Shown: positions 11,367 through 20,257, counted from the stretch's first letter. The stretch is 64,000 bases of DNA from Sphingobium vermicomposti (GCF_011762025.1 NZ_JAASQR010000002.1:868001-932000), one strand, 5' to 3'. A program made the numbers and translations. Notes: generated from the letters alone by a model not told the origin.

Positions 11367-12515
11367 TTACTGTGCCCCGCCCGATACCGGCTTTACCTGT
11401 TCGGGCGCACGCGGCGTGACGGCAGTGCCCGGTTTCAGGTTGGTCGGCCCTTCCACGATCAGGCGATCACCCGCCTTCAACCCCTGGGTCACGATCCACC
11501 TGTCGCCCATCGTCTGTTTGGCTTCAACCTGACGGATTTCAGCCTTGTTCTGGGCATTGACGACCATCGCTGTGGCGCGCCCGCGCGCATCGCGGCTGAT
11601 GCCCTGCTGCGGCGCGAGGATGGCGTTGGTCTGCTGTCCCGCAACGACCCGCGCGCGAACATACATGCCCGGCATCAACAGCCCGTCAGGATTGGGGAAG
11701 GTCGCGCGCAGCGTGACCGCACCCGAACTGGGATCGACCGTCACCTCGGAAAATTGCAGCCGCCCTTCCAGCGCATAGGTGCTGCCGTTGGGCAGCAACA
11801 GCTGGACGCGTGCGCCATCCGCTTCGCTGACGCCGCCGTCGCGCAGAGCCTGCCTGAAATTGATGATGTCGGCCGCCGACTGAGTCACATCGACATAGAC
11901 GCTGTCGATCCGCTGGATCGTGGCGAGCGCGTCCGCCTGCCCCGCCTGAACCAGCGCGCCGGGGGTGAACAGCGACCTGCCGATCCTGCCCGAAATGGGC
12001 GCGCGGATGCGGGTGAAGTTCTGGTTGACCTGTGCCGCCTGTACGGCAGCACGCTGGGCCGCGACATCGGCACGAGCCTGCTGGGCAGTGGCAAGGGCAT
12101 TGTCCGCTTCCTGACGGCTGACCGCGTTGATGCCGACCAGATCCTGATAGCGCCTGGCCTGCAAGGACGTAGCGTTGATCGACGCCTGAGCGCGCGCCAG
12201 ATTGCCGCGCGCCTGCGCCAAGGCAGCCTGATAGGGCGCGTCCTCAATTTCGTACAACATCTGTCCGGCCTTGACGTAGGCACCCTCCGCAAACAGGCGC
12301 TTGCGGATGATGCCACTGATCTGCGGGCGCACTTCAGCGATTTCGGCTGCGGCGATGCGGCCCGGAAGCTCGCTGATCAGCGGGGCCGATTCCACCTTGA
12401 GCGACACGACGCCCACCGATGGCGGCGGTGGCGCGGCAGGCGCGTCCTTGCCACACCCGCCAAGAGCAAGGCTGGAAGCACAGGCGAACAGTCCGACAAT
12501 CAATCCCTTTGGCAC
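11367..12515 (-). CDS. RND efflux periplasmic adaptor (membrane fusion protein, AcrA-like)
   Basis: Links the inner-membrane pump to the outer-membrane channel. The 382-aa lipoprotein has a signal ending LALGGC, a lipoyl/barrel-sandwich half (VRPQISGIIRKRLFAEGAYV), a helical hairpin (about residues 95-165), the second lipoyl half (NFTRIRAPISGRIG) and C-terminal beta-barrel domains. The frame begins with GTG at 12515 and the upstream Shine-Dalgarno is weak, so the exact start is moderately certain. It is the first gene of the efflux operon. A palindrome 27 bases upstream lies between it and the divergent TetR gene, so repression by that regulator is likely. Confidence 0.93.
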   Translation of the reverse strand: MPKGLIVGLFACASSLALGGCGKDAPAAPPPPSVGVVSLKVESAPLISELPGRIAAAEIAEVRPQISGIIRKRLFAEGAYVKAGQMLYEIEDAPYQAALAQARGNLARAQASINATSLQARRYQDLVGINAVSRQEADNALATAQQARADVAAQRAAVQAAQVNQNFTRIRAPISGRIGRSLFTPGALVQAGQADALATIQRIDSVYVDVTQSAADIINFRQALRDGGVSEADGARVQLLLPNGSTYALEGRLQFSEVTVDPSSGAVTLRATFPNPDGLLMPGMYVRARVVAGQQTNAILAPQQGISRDARGRATAMVVNAQNKAEIRQVEAKQTMGDRWIVTQGLKAGDRLIVEGPTNLKPGTAVTPRAPEQVKPVSGGAQ

Positions 12516-12541
12516 CAGCCGATGCTCCGCTTTTTCTGATT

Positions 12542-12563
12542 GCGGAGTGAACGTTCATTCCGC
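12542..12563. promoter_or_regulatory. 22-bp palindrome, probable TetR-family operator
   Basis: GCGGA-G-TGAACGTTCA-T-TCCGC is an inverted repeat centred at 12552/12553 with a perfect 10-bp core and one mismatched pair. It lies in the 113-bp gap between the efflux operon (minus) and the TetR gene (plus), placed to block both promoters. The TGAACGTTCA-type core and length fit operators bound by TetR-family efflux repressors. Confidence 0.75.
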
Positions 12564-12628
12564 TTGCCCATCAGGTAGGAAGATGGCAAGGGGAGTTCAA
12601 GGACAAAAAGAGACGAAGGAGCGGAATT

Positions 12629-13216
12629 TTGGTTGCAGCGCAGCATGAGCAGGGAGGCAAGGAGCGCATCCTGGCGACGGCACGCGGCCTGTTCAACCTT
12701 CGTGGCTTCCATCAGACGTCGATGGCCGAACTGGCCAGCAGCGCTCAGGTTTCCGTGGGCCAAATCTACCGGCTGTTCAAAAGCAAGGAAGACATTATCA
12801 GCGCCATCGTCGAGGTGGACTCTGGCGAGCGGCGAAACGAGATTGCCGCACTGCGCAATAGATTATGCACGGGCGAAATAGGGGTCGAGGAGGCGTTCGA
12901 GCACCTTTTCCAGGGCGCTCTCGCCGATCATGAAGAAGCTTTGTCGTTCGACATATTGGCCGAAGGATTTCGTAGCGAACCCGTGGGCGAAACCATAGCG
13001 GCACTGTGCGGCAATTTGCGGCCATGGCTGCGCGATTTTGCCTGCGCCGCCAATCCCGATCTGGGTGAAGACAGTCTGGGGGACGCCGAAGAGCTGATCC
13101 TGGCCTGTATGTTCGGCTTTGGCCATCGCAGCCTGGCGCGCCCGAAATTGAGCGCGGAGGCGACCGCCAAGGGGGCGGCCCGCATGATCGTCGCGGCGCT
13201 GCGCGGGATAGACTGA
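12629..13216 (+). CDS. TetR-family repressor, probable regulator of the divergent RND pump
   Basis: Ligand-responsive DNA-binding dimer. The 195-aa protein has the N-terminal TetR helix-turn-helix (about residues 11-57: ILATARGLFNLRGFHQTSM, then SVGQIYRLFKSKEDII) and a helical C-terminal ligand domain with no close relative I can name. The start is TTG at 12629, supported by GAAGGAG about 8 bases upstream; no ATG precedes the DNA-binding domain in frame. It is divergent from the fusion-protein gene with a near-perfect palindrome between them, the usual arrangement for a local efflux repressor that also controls itself. The inducer is unknown. Confidence 0.9.
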   Translation: MVAAQHEQGGKERILATARGLFNLRGFHQTSMAELASSAQVSVGQIYRLFKSKEDIISAIVEVDSGERRNEIAALRNRLCTGEIGVEEAFEHLFQGALADHEEALSFDILAEGFRSEPVGETIAALCGNLRPWLRDFACAANPDLGEDSLGDAEELILACMFGFGHRSLARPKLSAEATAKGAARMIVAALRGID

Positions 13217-13227
13217 CCGACACGCCC

Positions 13228-13243
13228 CGGCGGGATCGCGCCG
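13228..13243. terminator. Weak hairpin between the convergent TetR and M16 genes
   Basis: CGGCG (13228-13232) pairs with CGCCG (13239-13243) around a 6-base loop in the 30-base gap between two convergent stop codons. The following TCTTC is a poor T tract, so a bidirectional terminator is only possible. Confidence 0.35.
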
Positions 13244-13246
13244 TCT

Positions 13247-16144
13247 TCAGCGCGCTTCGACTCCTTCCGGCAGGACGACGGCGGACCAGCTTTTCCCAGG
13301 CTTTAGATAGCGGGCGGCCAACGCCTGAATCTGCGCCGGGGTGACGGTCAGCATGTCGCGCGCCATGGTCTGCATCGCCTGGACATAGCGAGCGTCATGC
13401 GCTGCGCCCTCCATCTGGTTCATCCAGAAGGCATTGCCCGTCCCCGCCCGCATCAGCAATTGCCGCATCGGCGCGACTGCGCGCTGCAATTCATCATCGC
13501 TGACAGGGTTCTGGGCCAGATCGGCGGCCGTGTCCTTCACGACGCCGTAGAAATATTTGACGCGATCTGGCCGCACCTGGCTTGTGACGAGAATGTAACC
13601 GCCATTTTCATAGGAAAAAGGCCAGTTATTCTGCACGCTGGGCGAATAAGCCGCGCCTTCGGTCGAGCGCAGCTTGTCGAAAAGCCGATCGTTGAAGATC
13701 TGCGTCAAAATCTCCAGCTGGCGCGCCTCCGTTTGAAGGGAAAAGCCGCCTGCGGTCGGCCAGGCCATGACGGCTGCCGCCTGATCCTTGCTGCCCTTAT
13801 GACGCAGGACGACCGGCGTTGCCACTGGAGCGGGGAAGCGCATCACCTTGTTCGCAGCCGGGACCGGCGCGTTGGGACGGGCGGGAAGAGCGCCAAAGGT
13901 CGCGGCCACCGCCTGGATCGCATCGTCGGGATTTACCTGCCCGAAAATCTGCACCTCGATAGGGCCAGACGCGAGCAGCGGTTCCCAGGTCTGGCGGAAT
14001 GCCTGCGGCGTGAGCGCCTCTATTTCCGCGCGTGACGGCGTGCGGAACCGCACATCCTTGTCATGCAATAGCCAGTTGAGGTCACGCGCCAGGACCGAAT
14101 CGGGCGCGCGGGCCATCGCATCATAGGCGACCGCCGCCCCTGTCTTCACACGGGCAATCGGCGCTGGGTCCCAGCCGGGCGCGAATAATTTGGCAGCGAA
14201 CAGCGCCAACTGATCCTTGTAATCGGCGGGCCGGGTGACGGCCTGAAGTTCAAAGGCGTCGTCGTCGATGGAAAAGTCCATGCCCATCCGGCGACCATTG
14301 GTCAGTTCATCCAGCTCGCGCTGGCCCAGCTTGCCAATGCCGCCAGCCACAAGCGCATAGTTGGCTGCCCAGCCGGGCGCGGGCTTTGTGGGAGAGAATG
14401 CCTGCTGGCCGTGGCCGAACCGGACGTTGATGCGCACCTTTTCAGTTTCGGCATCATTGGCGAACAGGGTCAGCTTGACCCCATTGGCAAAGGTGATGCT
14501 GTCCATGCCCGGCAGTCCTACGGACGTGCGGGACACGACCTTTCCGGGCGGCCCCATTTTGGGCAGGTCAGCCATGGTGACCGGCTTCGCTGACAGGCGC
14601 ACATTGGTCGCGGCCTTCACGGGTGCAGCCACAGCCGCCGCCAACTGGGCGTCCACGCCAGGTTGAACCTTGCCGGTGACCAGCATGGCGCGGAATACGC
14701 CAGCCGAAAACAGCCGCCGGGTCGAATCCAATATCTTTTGCGGCGTCATCGCAGGCTTGCCCGACCGGAAGATGTCGAGCGCGGCCTGCGGGCTGACCGT
14801 CGTTTCCCGAATGTCGACGGCGCTTACAAGATCGGTCGCCTGCTTCGCCCCGGCCTCCGTGTCGGCATTTTCGACCTGGATGGCTAGCGCGGTGTCCAAC
14901 TGCGCATATTCGCGGTCGATTTCCTGCTGGCTGGGCGGGCTGGCCTTTGCATCTTCGATGATCGCGCGCACGTCGTGCAGCGACTTTTCCCAATTTTCTC
15001 CGGTGGGCAGTATAGTGACGAAGGTGCCGTCGGCGGACCGGCTGACGTCCTGTTGATCGACGCTTGCCTGCAGGAAGCTGCCGCCAGCGCGCGCAGCCTG
15101 TTCCAGCCGCCGACTGATGATCTGCAGCGCCAGCATGTCGGTCAGCTTGTCCTGATTATAGACGATCGTGTCGGCGCGCGGCTTCCAGGGACGCAGCCAG
15201 GCCATGGTCAGCCCAGTGGGCGCGCCGGGTTCCACCGTGACTTTGGTCGCTGGCGCCTTGGGGTCGGGTTCGCCGAAGTCAGGCAGCGGCGCGCCCTGCC
15301 CCGGCACCGACCAGCCGGAAAACTGATCCTTGATCAACTGTTCCGCGACTGCCGGGTCCATGTCGCCTGCAATGGCGATCACGGCATTTTCCGGGCGATA
15401 CCAGCGGTCATGAAACGCTTCCATCCGGGCGGCGGTGACGGCGTTCAGAGTTTCGACCGATCCGATCGGGCTGCGGCTGGCGAGCGGTTGGCCCGCGAAA
15501 AAATGTTCGCGGCTGGCGTCGGAAATGCGCATTTGCGGGCCTACGCCCTCACGCCGTTCCGCCAGCACGACCGCGCGTTCGGCATCGACGGCGGGATCGA
15601 CGATGTTCGGATCGGCCATCATCCCCGCCAGGATTTTCAGGCTTTCGCCCAGAGTGTCCTGGGTCGCCTGCGGCAGGTCGAGCGCATAGGTGGTGCCGGT
15701 GGGCGTCGTCTGGGCGTTGCTGTCGCTGCCGAACGTCACGCCCAGCCGCTGCCATATGCGCTTGGATTCGCCGTCCGGCACATGGCGCGAGCCCCGGAAG
15801 GTCAGATGCTCCATGAAATGGGCGTAGCCAAGCTCATCAGCCCGCTCCATCAGCGATCCGGCATCGATCCGCAGGCGGACCGACACCTGGCCGGGCGGGA
15901 CGCCGTTGCGGCGGATGGCGTAGCGCAGGCCGTTGGGCAGTTGACCAAAGCGCCATGCGGCGTCGATGGGGACATCGCTATTTTCATACAGCCACGGGCG
16001 CAACTGCGGCGCGGTCGTCTTGGGACCGGCAGGAGAAGATGCAGCGACCGGCCCCGTCCGCGCAGAGAGCGGGACGGGCGATCCTGAAATCAGCAGACCA
16101 AGGACGACTAGCGAAACGGCGGAGCGCCGGAAATTATGGCTCAT
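13247..16144 (-). CDS. Periplasmic M16 zinc metallopeptidase (PqqL-like, two M16 modules)
   Basis: An exported insulinase-family peptidase that probably degrades peptides in the periplasm. The 965-aa protein has a signal peptide (about residues 1-30). The inverted zinc motif HxxEH is visible as His109-Phe-Met-Glu112-His113 within YAHFMEHLTFRGS, with the distal ERAVVLAERREG segment about 75 residues later supplying the third ligand. A second M16 module (about residues 510-950) lacks the motif, as expected for the non-catalytic half. Length matches the fused PqqL-type proteins. It is monocistronic and convergent with the TetR gene. Physiological substrate is unknown. Confidence 0.92.
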   Translation of the reverse strand: MSHNFRRSAVSLVVLGLLISGSPVPLSARTGPVAASSPAGPKTTAPQLRPWLYENSDVPIDAAWRFGQLPNGLRYAIRRNGVPPGQVSVRLRIDAGSLMERADELGYAHFMEHLTFRGSRHVPDGESKRIWQRLGVTFGSDSNAQTTPTGTTYALDLPQATQDTLGESLKILAGMMADPNIVDPAVDAERAVVLAERREGVGPQMRISDASREHFFAGQPLASRSPIGSVETLNAVTAARMEAFHDRWYRPENAVIAIAGDMDPAVAEQLIKDQFSGWSVPGQGAPLPDFGEPDPKAPATKVTVEPGAPTGLTMAWLRPWKPRADTIVYNQDKLTDMLALQIISRRLEQAARAGGSFLQASVDQQDVSRSADGTFVTILPTGENWEKSLHDVRAIIEDAKASPPSQQEIDREYAQLDTALAIQVENADTEAGAKQATDLVSAVDIRETTVSPQAALDIFRSGKPAMTPQKILDSTRRLFSAGVFRAMLVTGKVQPGVDAQLAAAVAAPVKAATNVRLSAKPVTMADLPKMGPPGKVVSRTSVGLPGMDSITFANGVKLTLFANDAETEKVRINVRFGHGQQAFSPTKPAPGWAANYALVAGGIGKLGQRELDELTNGRRMGMDFSIDDDAFELQAVTRPADYKDQLALFAAKLFAPGWDPAPIARVKTGAAVAYDAMARAPDSVLARDLNWLLHDKDVRFRTPSRAEIEALTPQAFRQTWEPLLASGPIEVQIFGQVNPDDAIQAVAATFGALPARPNAPVPAANKVMRFPAPVATPVVLRHKGSKDQAAAVMAWPTAGGFSLQTEARQLEILTQIFNDRLFDKLRSTEGAAYSPSVQNNWPFSYENGGYILVTSQVRPDRVKYFYGVVKDTAADLAQNPVSDDELQRAVAPMRQLLMRAGTGNAFWMNQMEGAAHDARYVQAMQTMARDMLTVTPAQIQALAARYLKPGKSWSAVVLPEGVEAR

Positions 16145-16234
16145 GGCGTGCAGCCTAGAGCCAAATTTCTGAATAGCTACTGACGAAACTGATCTACAGC
16201 TTGCCAGCGCGGCGCTTCACCGCCCCGAAACCGA

Positions 16235-17608
16235 TCAGCGAACGGTGCGCTGCACCGCACCCTTGTGCGCGCCAACGCCGGTGCGGCGACGACGCGACGG
16301 CTTTTTCGCCAGCGCTTCGCCATCGGGGCGATGCGCCCGTTCGGCTGTTCCGCGCGGTTGCCTCTGCTGCTGATCCTGGTAGCGGCGCTGACCATCGGCA
16401 CGCCTTGCCTTCTGATCGGGCGTCTGCTCCCGGCCCTTCTTGGGCGGCGCGGCCTTGGGCAGGTTGCGCACGACCTCGACGAAATTCTCCGGCAGCGGGA
16501 CGATGTCCAGCTTTACGCGGGTCGTCCGTTCAATCGCCTTGAGATAGGGACGTTCATCCTCCGCCACAAAGCTGATCGCCACGCCGTCCGCCCCTGCCCG
16601 CGCGGTGCGGCCGATGCGGTGGACATATTGTTCGGGAACGTTGGGCAGTTCGAAATTGATGACATGGCTGACGCCCGACACGTCGATGCCGCGCGCCGCA
16701 ATGTCGGTGGCGACCAGCAGCTTCACATTGCCATGACGAAATGCCTGGAGCGCGGTGGTGCGCTGGGCCTGGCTCTTGTTGCCATGGATGGCCACGGCCT
16801 GGATGCCCGCACCTTCCAGAAAGCGCACGACCCGGTCCGCGCCATGCTTGGTACGGGTAAAGATCAACGCCCGGTCGATATCCTCATCCTTGACGGTGAG
16901 GGTCAGCAACGCCTGCTTTTCCACCTGGTTGACGAAGGTCGCCTGCTGGCGGACCCGTTCGGCGGTGGTGGATTGCGGCGCAACGCTCACCTTTACCGGA
17001 TTGTTCAGGAACTGCGCGGCCAGCGCCTCAATCTCTCCGGGCATGGTGGCCGAAAAGAACAGGTTCTGCCGTTCCTTGGGCAGCAGCTTGGCAATGCGCT
17101 TGAGCGGATGGATGAAGCCCATGTCCATCATCTGGTCGGCTTCATCCAGGACGAAGATTTCCGTGTCCTTCAGGGTGAAGGCGCGCTGATCGATCAGGTC
17201 AAGCAGACGCCCTGGGGTTGCGACGACGACATCGACGCCCCGGCCCAGCGCCCGGATCTGACGGTTGATGGGGACGCCGCCAAACACGACTTCGACCGAC
17301 AATTTGAGGAAGCGGCCATAGTCGCGAAAGCTCTGCGCGATCTGCGCGGCCAGTTCGCGGGTCGGCGACAGCACCAGCATGCGGCAGCCCTGAAGCGGCG
17401 TCGGCTTGGGATTGCGCGCGAAATGGTCGAGGCTAGGCAGCGCGAAGGCTGCGGTCTTGCCGGTGCCGGTCTGGGCGATGCCGCACAGATCCTTGCCATC
17501 CAGCAGGACAGGAATGGCCTGCGCCTGGATGGGCGTGGGAGACGCATATTTCTTGGCGGCGAGCGCCCGGAGGATCGGCTCGGCGAGGCCAAGGTCAGTA
17601 AATTGCAT
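16235..17608 (-). CDS. rhlE: DEAD-box ATP-dependent RNA helicase, RhlE type
   Basis: Unwinds structured RNA, typically in ribosome assembly, RNA decay and cold adaptation. The 457-aa protein has all the core motifs in order: the Q motif (TPIQAQAIPVLL), Walker A AQTGTGKTAAF, PTRELAAQI, DEADQMMDMGF, SAT, ARGIDV and RIGRTARAG. A basic, Gln/Arg-rich tail from about residue 385 likely binds RNA. The start MQFTDLGL is the family N-terminus. A leader of nearly 300 bases with several hairpins precedes it (see 17609-17900), which suggests post-transcriptional control. Confidence 0.95.
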   Translation of the reverse strand: MQFTDLGLAEPILRALAAKKYASPTPIQAQAIPVLLDGKDLCGIAQTGTGKTAAFALPSLDHFARNPKPTPLQGCRMLVLSPTRELAAQIAQSFRDYGRFLKLSVEVVFGGVPINRQIRALGRGVDVVVATPGRLLDLIDQRAFTLKDTEIFVLDEADQMMDMGFIHPLKRIAKLLPKERQNLFFSATMPGEIEALAAQFLNNPVKVSVAPQSTTAERVRQQATFVNQVEKQALLTLTVKDEDIDRALIFTRTKHGADRVVRFLEGAGIQAVAIHGNKSQAQRTTALQAFRHGNVKLLVATDIAARGIDVSGVSHVINFELPNVPEQYVHRIGRTARAGADGVAISFVAEDERPYLKAIERTTRVKLDIVPLPENFVEVVRNLPKAAPPKKGREQTPDQKARRADGQRRYQDQQQRQPRGTAERAHRPDGEALAKKPSRRRRTGVGAHKGAVQRTVR

Positions 17609-17900
17609 AGGGTAAACTCACAAGTCGAGCGATGCGTCGACGCGGCTGCACATGCAACCGGCGCGCAAGGCGGGTTACGAAACGACCCGCGTGAAAAGGG
17701 AAGCCTCAAGCTTGGCGCAGACTTTCATTGGCCGGCCCCGTCACCCCTAAGGGCCGGAACGATCACGCTGCCAATCGCTGTCGGGCGGAAAACGCCCCCG
17801 CTGCGCTGCCGGGCATATGCCCCTGATCCATATAAATAGCAAGCGGTCCCGGATTTTAGCCGGAACCGCTCATATATTTGCAGATGTTCGCCGCCTCTTA
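17609..17900 (-). promoter_or_regulatory. 292-bp structured leader/intergenic region upstream of rhlE
   Basis: There is no gene here. Four stable inverted repeats can be read: 17670-17690 (GCGGGT/ACCCGC), 17732-17757 (CCGGCCC/GGGCCGG), 17783-17797 (GGGCG/CGCCC) and 17842-17870 (AGCGGT-CCGG/CCGG-ACCGCT). The last one lies just after the stop of the 17901-18371 gene and may be its terminator, although no T run follows. The others would lie in a long rhlE 5' leader. The rhlE promoter itself was not identified. Confidence 0.45.
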
Positions 17901-18371
17901 TTACAGCGGGATTTCTACATGCTTGTCGCGCATTTCGGCGCGAACGTCGCCGCCGAACATCTGTTTGAACATGCCGCCCAGCGACATATCCGCGCGCCAG
18001 ATTTCGGCATGGCCAAGGTCAAACCGCAGCATCTGCAAATTGGGGTCCTGACGTCCGCCCGGATACCAGCTGGCGACATCATGGGTCCAATAACGGTCGA
18101 TGACGGCAGGATCATTTTCCGTCGTCAGCGTTCCGTCGATGCAGGCGAACAAATGATGCCCCTTGCCGGAAAATTGCGCCATGGCGGGGCCGCCCGCCGC
18201 CAGCCGATTGTCCTTTGTCGTATAGAACCAGAAACAGTGGTTGGCGCCCGGGTCCAGTTGCGCGGTCATCGGCAAGCTATGTTCGTGCGAGCCTTGAAGG
18301 CCGACCATCAGAAAGGGGCTTTGCGCGAGTTCCGTCCAAAAACGATGACGGATGTCGACCTCGTTGCTCAT
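17901..18371 (-). CDS. Pyridoxamine 5'-phosphate oxidase-fold general stress protein
   Basis: A split-barrel flavin-binding-fold protein of the general stress protein 26 type (156 aa). Recognisable features are an N-terminal helix (VDIRHRFWTELAQSPFLMVG), the barrel strand FWFYTTKDNRLAAG, the segment AQFSGKGHHLFACIDGTLT and a DVASWYPGGRQDPN loop that sets this subgroup apart from true PdxH. Pyridoxamine oxidase residues are not conserved, so it probably binds flavin or a related cofactor in stress defence rather than making PLP. The start at 18371 has GGAGAAAG upstream. A near-match to the EcfG promoter (18405-18429) precedes it. It is divergent from nfuA. Confidence 0.8.
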   Translation of the reverse strand: MSNEVDIRHRFWTELAQSPFLMVGLQGSHEHSLPMTAQLDPGANHCFWFYTTKDNRLAAGGPAMAQFSGKGHHLFACIDGTLTTENDPAVIDRYWTHDVASWYPGGRQDPNLQMLRFDLGHAEIWRADMSLGGMFKQMFGGDVRAEMRDKHVEIPL

Positions 18372-18404
18372 CTTTCTTTCTCCTGTAGGTGAACAAGGGA
18401 TTTA

Positions 18405-18429
18405 ATCGACGAACGGGGCGCGAAGTTCC
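18405..18429 (-). promoter_or_regulatory. Possible EcfG-type promoter of the stress flavin-fold gene
   Basis: On the minus strand GGAAC (18429-18425), 16 bases, then CGAT (18408-18405): one mismatch from the consensus CGTT. The distance to the start codon (34 bases) nearly equals that of the clean promoter at 3411-3435. The product family fits a general stress regulon. Confidence 0.4.
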
Positions 18430-18484
18430 CTTCCAGCTTACCAGAAAGCTTGATCTGGCGCAGTCTTGTCTCCACATAGCAGCC

Positions 18485-19057
18485 ATGCTGATCGAAACCG
18501 AACTTACGCCTAATCCGGCCACCGTCAAATTCATCCCCGGCCGCGTCGTCATGGGCATGGGAACGCGCGACTTCGTGACGCCGGAGGAAGCGGAGGCATC
18601 CCCCCTTGCGTCGGCGCTGTTCGGGCTGGGTGACGTTACGGGTGTGTTCTTTGGCGGCGATTTCCTGTCAGTGACCATCGCGCCCGGCGCGGAATGGGCC
18701 GACGTAAAGCCGGACGTGCTTTCGATCCTGCTGGAACATTTTTCCGCGAACATGCCCCTGTTCACGCCGGGATCCGCCGACGCGATCGTCGTGCCAGCCG
18801 AAGAGGAATTTTCCGACGACCCCGCCGATGCGGAGATCGTCGCCCAGATCAGGGAATTGATCGACACACGCGTGCGGCCAGCGGTCGCCAATGACGGCGG
18901 CGACATCATCTATCGCGGTTTTGATCGCGGCACGGTTTTCCTGCGGATGCAGGGTGCCTGTTCGGGATGCCCATCCTCATCCGCAACCCTGAAAAACGGC
19001 ATTGAACAGTTGCTGAAACATTATGTGCCGGAAGTCACCGAAGTGCGCGCTGTTTAA
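18485..19057 (+). CDS. nfuA: Fe-S cluster carrier of the NfuA/Nfu type
   Basis: Delivers assembled Fe-S clusters to target enzymes. The 190-aa protein has the N-terminal Nfu domain (LTPNPATVKFIPGRVV, residues 7-22) and a C-terminal NifU-type domain with Cys159-x2-Cys162 in GACSGCPSS, which binds a [4Fe-4S] cluster across a dimer. The frame is open back to 18389, but ATG 18485 matches the usual start MLIETE and the upstream residues do not belong to the family. It is divergent from the stress flavin-fold gene, followed 89 bases later by tsaB. Aconitase, Nth and MiaB in this window are all potential cluster recipients. Confidence 0.93.
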   Translation: MLIETELTPNPATVKFIPGRVVMGMGTRDFVTPEEAEASPLASALFGLGDVTGVFFGGDFLSVTIAPGAEWADVKPDVLSILLEHFSANMPLFTPGSADAIVVPAEEEFSDDPADAEIVAQIRELIDTRVRPAVANDGGDIIYRGFDRGTVFLRMQGACSGCPSSSATLKNGIEQLLKHYVPEVTEVRAV

Positions 19058-19146
19058 AGGTCCTGCCAGACCGCATTGGCAAATAGAGGCGGATGGACTA
19101 ACCGCTGGACCAATCCTAACCATCCGGCTTCTCACAGGGGATTTTC

Positions 19147-19773
19147 TTGCGCACTCTGGTCATCGACACCGCTACGCAGGCGCTGTCCGTGGCGCTGCTC
19201 GAAAATGACCAGCCAGCGGGTTGCTTCCATGAAATTGTAGGACGGGGTCATGCCGAAGCATTGATACCGGCCATTGCCGCGCTGCCCGATGGCGGGCGGG
19301 CGGATGCAATCGCCGTGGACGTCGGCCCCGGCAGCTTCACCGGCGTTCGCATCGGCATCGCGGCGGCACGCGCGCTGGCATTGGCCTGGTCGCTGCCCTT
19401 GCGCGGCTATGGCGCATTGTCGCTGATTGCGGCGAAAGCGGCGCTGGACCATGAAGGCGGTCCCATTGCCGTCACGATAACCGGCGGGCATGGCGAACTG
19501 TTCTGGCAATGTTTTGAAGAAGACGGCCTGACTGCACTCACCGCGCCCGCCTCCACGCCCATCGCCACGCTAGCAGCCCAGATGGACCAACCCATCATCT
19601 ATGGCACGGGGGCAGAGGCATTGGTGACGGCCCGCGGCCATGGCCTGGCGGTCAACCGTTACCCTGACTCGGTCGACTATCCCTTGATCGCGGGCCTTGC
19701 CGCTCTGTCCCCCTCTCCCATTTACTGTCGCGATGCCGACGCCCGGCCCATGGCGGCCCAAGCGCCTTCATGA
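19147..19773 (+). CDS. tsaB: tRNA threonylcarbamoyladenosine biosynthesis protein TsaB
   Basis: Non-catalytic partner of TsaD in making t6A37 on ANN-decoding tRNAs. The 208-aa protein has the ASKHA-fold start LVIDTATQALSVALL, the GHAEALIPAI segment and the hallmark DVGPGSFTGVRIGIAAARALA (about residues 58-78). The start is TTG at 19147 with AGGGG about 6 bases upstream, and the protein begins exactly at the family N-terminus. rimI overlaps its stop by 4 bases (ATGA), a conserved pairing in proteobacteria. Confidence 0.93.
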   Translation: MRTLVIDTATQALSVALLENDQPAGCFHEIVGRGHAEALIPAIAALPDGGRADAIAVDVGPGSFTGVRIGIAAARALALAWSLPLRGYGALSLIAAKAALDHEGGPIAVTITGGHGELFWQCFEEDGLTALTAPASTPIATLAAQMDQPIIYGTGAEALVTARGHGLAVNRYPDSVDYPLIAGLAALSPSPIYCRDADARPMAAQAPS

Positions 19774-20249
19774 TCCCCGGCCTCACCCTCGACATCCATG
19801 AGGATGCAGAGCGTAACGCCATGGCCGACGCCATGGACGTGATGTCCCACGCGTTCGATCCGGCCTATGGCGAAGCATGGACATTGTCCCAACTGGCGGG
19901 CGTCATGGTGATGCCGGGAACATGGCTGACCATCGCGCGGGTTGACGCGGCGGTGCTGGGTTTTGCCCTGGTCCGATCGGTGCTGGACGAATGCGAATTG
20001 TTGCTGCTGGCCGTTCACCCGCTTTGGCGCGGGCGCGGCGTAGGCCGCACGCTGCTGGCCGACAGCCTGAAGACAGCGCGACGACGCGGGATCAGGTCGA
20101 TGAACCTGGAAGTGCGTTCGTCCAATAATGCGATAAAATTATATGAAAATATGGGGTTTGAATATGTACATCGTCGGCCCGGTTATTACCGTGGCCAGGA
20201 TGGGCAACTTCACGATGCGTTGAGCTTTCGTATAGAAATAATCGAATAG
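19770..20249 (+). CDS. rimI: Ribosomal-protein-alanine N-acetyltransferase RimI
   Basis: GNAT-fold enzyme that acetylates the N-terminal alanine of ribosomal protein S18 in well-studied bacteria. The 159-aa protein has the acetyl-CoA loop LWRGRGVGRTLLADSL (about residues 80-95), the SMNLEVRSSNNAIKLYENMGF segment typical of RimI and a final YYRGQDGQLHDALSF strand. Its ATG overlaps the tsaB stop (ATGA), so translation is coupled. GC content drops toward its 3' end and in the gap to mucR. Target identity is inferred from family and position. Confidence 0.9.
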   Translation: MIPGLTLDIHEDAERNAMADAMDVMSHAFDPAYGEAWTLSQLAGVMVMPGTWLTIARVDAAVLGFALVRSVLDECELLLLAVHPLWRGRGVGRTLLADSLKTARRRGIRSMNLEVRSSNNAIKLYENMGFEYVHRRPGYYRGQDGQLHDALSFRIEIIE

Positions 20250-20257
20250 CCTGCATC

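Noticed and set aside
16265..17839. 524-codon plus-strand frame antisense to rhlE
   Set aside because: All helicase motifs lie on the minus strand; the plus frame shows no domain.
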